From: Entoloma clypeatum
Lineage: Eukaryota > Basidiomycota > Agaricomycetes > Agaricales > Entolomataceae
NCBI GenBank assembly: GCA_963565915.1
Contig: OY751493.1
Coordinates: 558,001-622,000, forward strand
DNA length: 64,000 nucleotides
Direction of reading: 5' to 3'
This document shows positions 61,733-64,000 of this stretch, one piece after another; the stretch's first letter is position 1, and every line of letters starts with the position of its first letter. The notes under the pieces were generated by a model, which saw nothing but the letters and a program-made list of their open reading frames with translations, did not search any database and was not told the DNA's origin. Both the position numbers and the translations under genes were made by a program.

Positions 61733-63014
61733 ATGGGCAAGGACAGACAACGTCCCGACGCCTATCCAGAAGGCCGTCAAGACTGGAGATCCACCTCAGA
61801 CAAGGGGTATCGTCAAACCGGTGAGGTTGTTGCTCTTTCTCTACAAAGTACCCAGACTCAAATCTCGCTTTTCCCCTCCCGACGCTCACCTTTTCTCGAC
61901 CGGATACGTGTCCAACAACACCGTGAACCACCCTCCGACGACGCCTTTGTTGGCCGCTGCTGCCTGCGGAGTGTAGACTATCGCCGTTCCAGGTCGAGGT
62001 CCCCCGGCCAAAGTCGGCGCCACCGTCACCGGGACCTTGACAGGGACAGAGACGCTTACCCCGAGTACGAAGGACACCGACACGTGTCCCGCTCAGAATT
62101 CGCCGAAGACCCAGAGCCGCAGCCCCGCCGTCCAGATGCCCTGTGGGGGTTCAGAGAAGAAGTAGAACGTAGCCAGGATAGTGGGAGGGACGCACGCCCT
62201 AGGAGACCCCCCGCAGCTGAGGACCGTTACCGATACAAAGTAGGCTTTGAACCCTTCTGCCAGGTAACCTTGTCTGACTGACGTTCACAAACCAAAGGAG
62301 GAACACGACCATCGCGCTCCGGCCACAAACCGAGAGAAGCGCAAGCGCAGCCGCAGCCGCAGCACTAGCCTGACCGAGATTGTACGTCCCTCTCCCTCGG
62401 ACACCGGGAGCACGATTCTGACCTCCGAAGATGTGATTTACTGGCGCCGTCATCCACTGTTGTTCAACGTTTTGCAGGACCGCACGCGTGTCTATGAGTA
62501 CGAGTATGAGTATGCCTGTGACTATGCCTATCCGGAGAACGGCTCCTCGTCCCGGAGGAGGGGAAGATCGAGGTCCCGCTCACGGGGTTCGTTGTCGTCT
62601 CGCTCGTTGTCGTCGTCCTCGGACGACTCGCGCCGCCCTACCAAGCGCGGCCGACGGCGCTCCCGTTCCCCCTCAAGAAGCCGAAGCAGAGAGCGTGGTG
62701 GGAGCAAGCCGGTAAAGAAGAAGGAAGGAAGAGACCGGTCGACGTCCAGGGAGAGATCTGACAAGAAACGAAAGCACAAGGAGAAGGGGAGGCGCAGGCG
62801 CGGGGATAAGGACAAGGACAAGGAAGAGCGGAGGAGTGTTTTGACGGGGAAGAAGGTAAAGCCGAGTTTTCTTTTCAGTTTGTTTTGAGGGTGTGTGACG
62901 GCTAACGCCCCCGCTTTGCAGATCAAGCTGAAGGTGAAGAAGGAGAAGGGCGATCATGAGAGGGATGCGAATAGGCGTGACTTGTTGCAGTTTTTGAATT
63001 CGACGTTTGAGTGA
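61733..63014 (+). CDS. RS-rich (splicing-related) protein
   Basis: It starts at ATG 61733 (MGKDRQRPDAYPEGRQDWRS) and stops TGA at 63012-63014, with about five exons. Joins include QTG/D-YRRSRSRSPGQSR, DRYRYK/EEHDHRAPATN, and TGKK/IKLKVKKEKGDHERDANR. It is almost entirely Arg/Ser/Asp/Lys-rich, with RS dipeptide runs (RRRGRSRSRSRGSLSSRSLS; SPSRSRSRERG) and a lysine-rich stretch. It ends with a compact, conserved-looking block, DLLQFLNSTFE. RS domains mark nuclear pre-mRNA splicing factors and their partners. No RRM is present, so it is more likely a cofactor or disordered linker than a classical SR protein. Confidence 0.78.
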
Positions 63015-63689
63015 GGGAGGGGGGATGTTGTCTTCGTTCGAGTTTTTTTGTTCATAGGTTGTCTTTTTCTTATTATGCATGTGCGTTTACATGTCAACTC
63101 CCCCCAGCGGAATTATCAATCTCCCAACTCCTTTATTCCTTCAAGTTCGCTGGAAATACTTGGATGAATTCTTGGGACACTGCCACAAAATCCTAAATTT
63201 AGCAGACAAGATCGCCTGGGTGCCACTGAAACGCAAAATGCGGATACTTCTAAGGGTAATTCCACGTCTATCAAGATCTCTTCGCGACCCTCACGAACGC
63301 GAAAAGAGCAACCGTTTATTGTTCCTCTTTGCACCTCCTCCACAATCGCTTGCTCCATTTGTGTCACTCGACAAAGAGTTCCGTGTTTATGTTCTTCGAT
63401 GACCAGTGCAGGATAGTCGCTCTGGCCATCAGACGACGGATACGGCGCAATTGTCTTTTGAATCGCATGACGCTTGGCAGTTAGTTCCCCGCTTTCCCGG
63501 CGTGTTAACTACCGGTGTGGCGTACGGATAGGGCCCTTTTGGACGGGGCAAAGCTGCCTGCTGTGGTATAAATTCTTTCAGAGGGTGGTTTCTGTTTTTC
63601 TTTGTCTCCCCATAGTCTCGCTCCCCCGCTACCTTGTTGCGTCACTGGGTTCGAGTCCTGCTAAATTTGTTTCTTCTTTTTTGGACGCG
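63015..63689. other. Intergenic, nothing recognised
   Basis: No supported gene. A GGTTCGAGTCC sequence at 63648-63658 resembles a tRNA B box but has no tRNA around it. Confidence 0.45.
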
Positions 63690-64000
63690 ATGCCCAAGGC
63701 TGAGAAGGCGCGCTGTTCGACTTGGCAAGACGCGGAGCAGCCTGAGGTAAATGTGCTATGTCTTTTCACGACCGTTTCTTCCAGAGCCTTCTGACGACGT
63801 CCCCTGTTCCGCTTCCTTTTTTTTTTCGCAGACCCAATTCGCCTTCGCCTTCCCCGCACAAACAGAACACCCCCTCGTCTTCCCTGCCCCCCTTGTCTTC
63901 CCTGCCCCCCTCGTCTTCCCTGCCCCTGCCCCCCTCTTCAACCAAGAAACTAGGGTGCTCGCCCCCGGCTACCTCGTTGAAACTGTCCCCCGCCCCACCG
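63690..64000 (+). CDS. 5' end of an orphan gene with LVFPAP repeats
   Basis: ATG 63690 opens MPKAEKARCSTWQDAEQPE. An intron (gtaaatgtg ... cgcag, about 63747-63830) leads to TQFAFAFPAQTEHP, then three LVFPAP units and VLAPGYLVETVPRP, reaching the right window edge. The gene is incomplete. The repeat is coded by an 18-bp tandem unit. No domain is visible in the part present; repetitive, low-complexity N-terminus. The start is supported by the intron phase only. Confidence 0.5.
63873..63930 (+). repeat. 18-bp tandem repeat, about three units
   Basis: Units of CCCCTCGTCTTCCCTGCC with minor changes. They code for repeated LVFPAP in the partial gene at the window edge. Confidence 0.75.

Noticed and set aside
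63648..63658. GGTTCGAGTCC as a tRNA B box
   Set aside because: No A box, anticodon stem or acceptor stem can be drawn around it on either strand.

Overview
The window is nuclear DNA from a filamentous basidiomycete, most likely an agaric-type mushroom (Agaricomycetes). Genes are dense and sit on both strands. Almost every one is split by 45-70 bp GT-AG introns, and two introns appear to be GC-AG. Several encoded families are typical of mushrooms: DUF3669 proteins, F-box/leucine-rich proteins, HNH_2 proteins, unclassified multi-pass membrane proteins and a serine-rich orphan. There are no prokaryotic operons, phage genes or CRISPR arrays. The species cannot be named from the sequence alone.

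Left third (1-22 kb). A truncated DUF3669 gene is followed by a major facilitator (MFS) transporter whose intron carries a 417-bp MITE. Next come a degenerate tRNA-His-like gene, a roughly 2,000-residue serine/lysine-rich protein, a decayed F-box-like gene and a second MFS transporter. The second transporter is divergent from the DNA-damage checkpoint kinase Chk1. A UPF1-like superfamily 1 helicase with a hydrophobic C-terminal tail and a U3 snoRNP protein (Utp16 type) close this part.

Middle (22-37 kb). An F-box-like gene is followed by the complete eIF2-alpha kinase GCN2 (RWD, pseudokinase, kinase, HisRS-like and C-terminal domains). A family-16 lysine methyltransferase is divergent from a MYND zinc-finger gene. 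A gene-poor stretch holds a 100-bp MITE and a direct repeat. A small TATA-driven gene then encodes a secreted six-cysteine peptide with the cysteine order of an inhibitor cystine knot.

Right part (37-64 kb). In order: an orphan gene, an internally deleted alpha-amylase/CBM20 pseudogene, an HNH_2 protein, a type I metacaspase with a His-rich prodomain, and a local segmental duplication. Two divergent small TPR-like paralogues and two tandem multi-pass membrane paralogues follow. Then come an F-box protein, an orphan, a 645-bp MITE of the same family as the 100-bp one, tRNA-Gln(TTG) with a broken copy, an intracellular GH13 alpha-glucosidase, an atypical protein tyrosine phosphatase, an RS-rich protein, and the start of a gene with LVFPAP repeats.

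Functionally the window mixes conserved stress and housekeeping regulators (Chk1, GCN2, Utp16, metacaspase) with fast-evolving accessory genes. The best candidates for something undescribed are the cystine-knot-like peptide, the MITE that supplies an in-frame splice donor to an MFS gene, the tail-anchored helicase, and the duplicated TPR/metacaspase segment. Exon borders were read by eye from splice consensus and protein continuity, so they are approximate unless stated.
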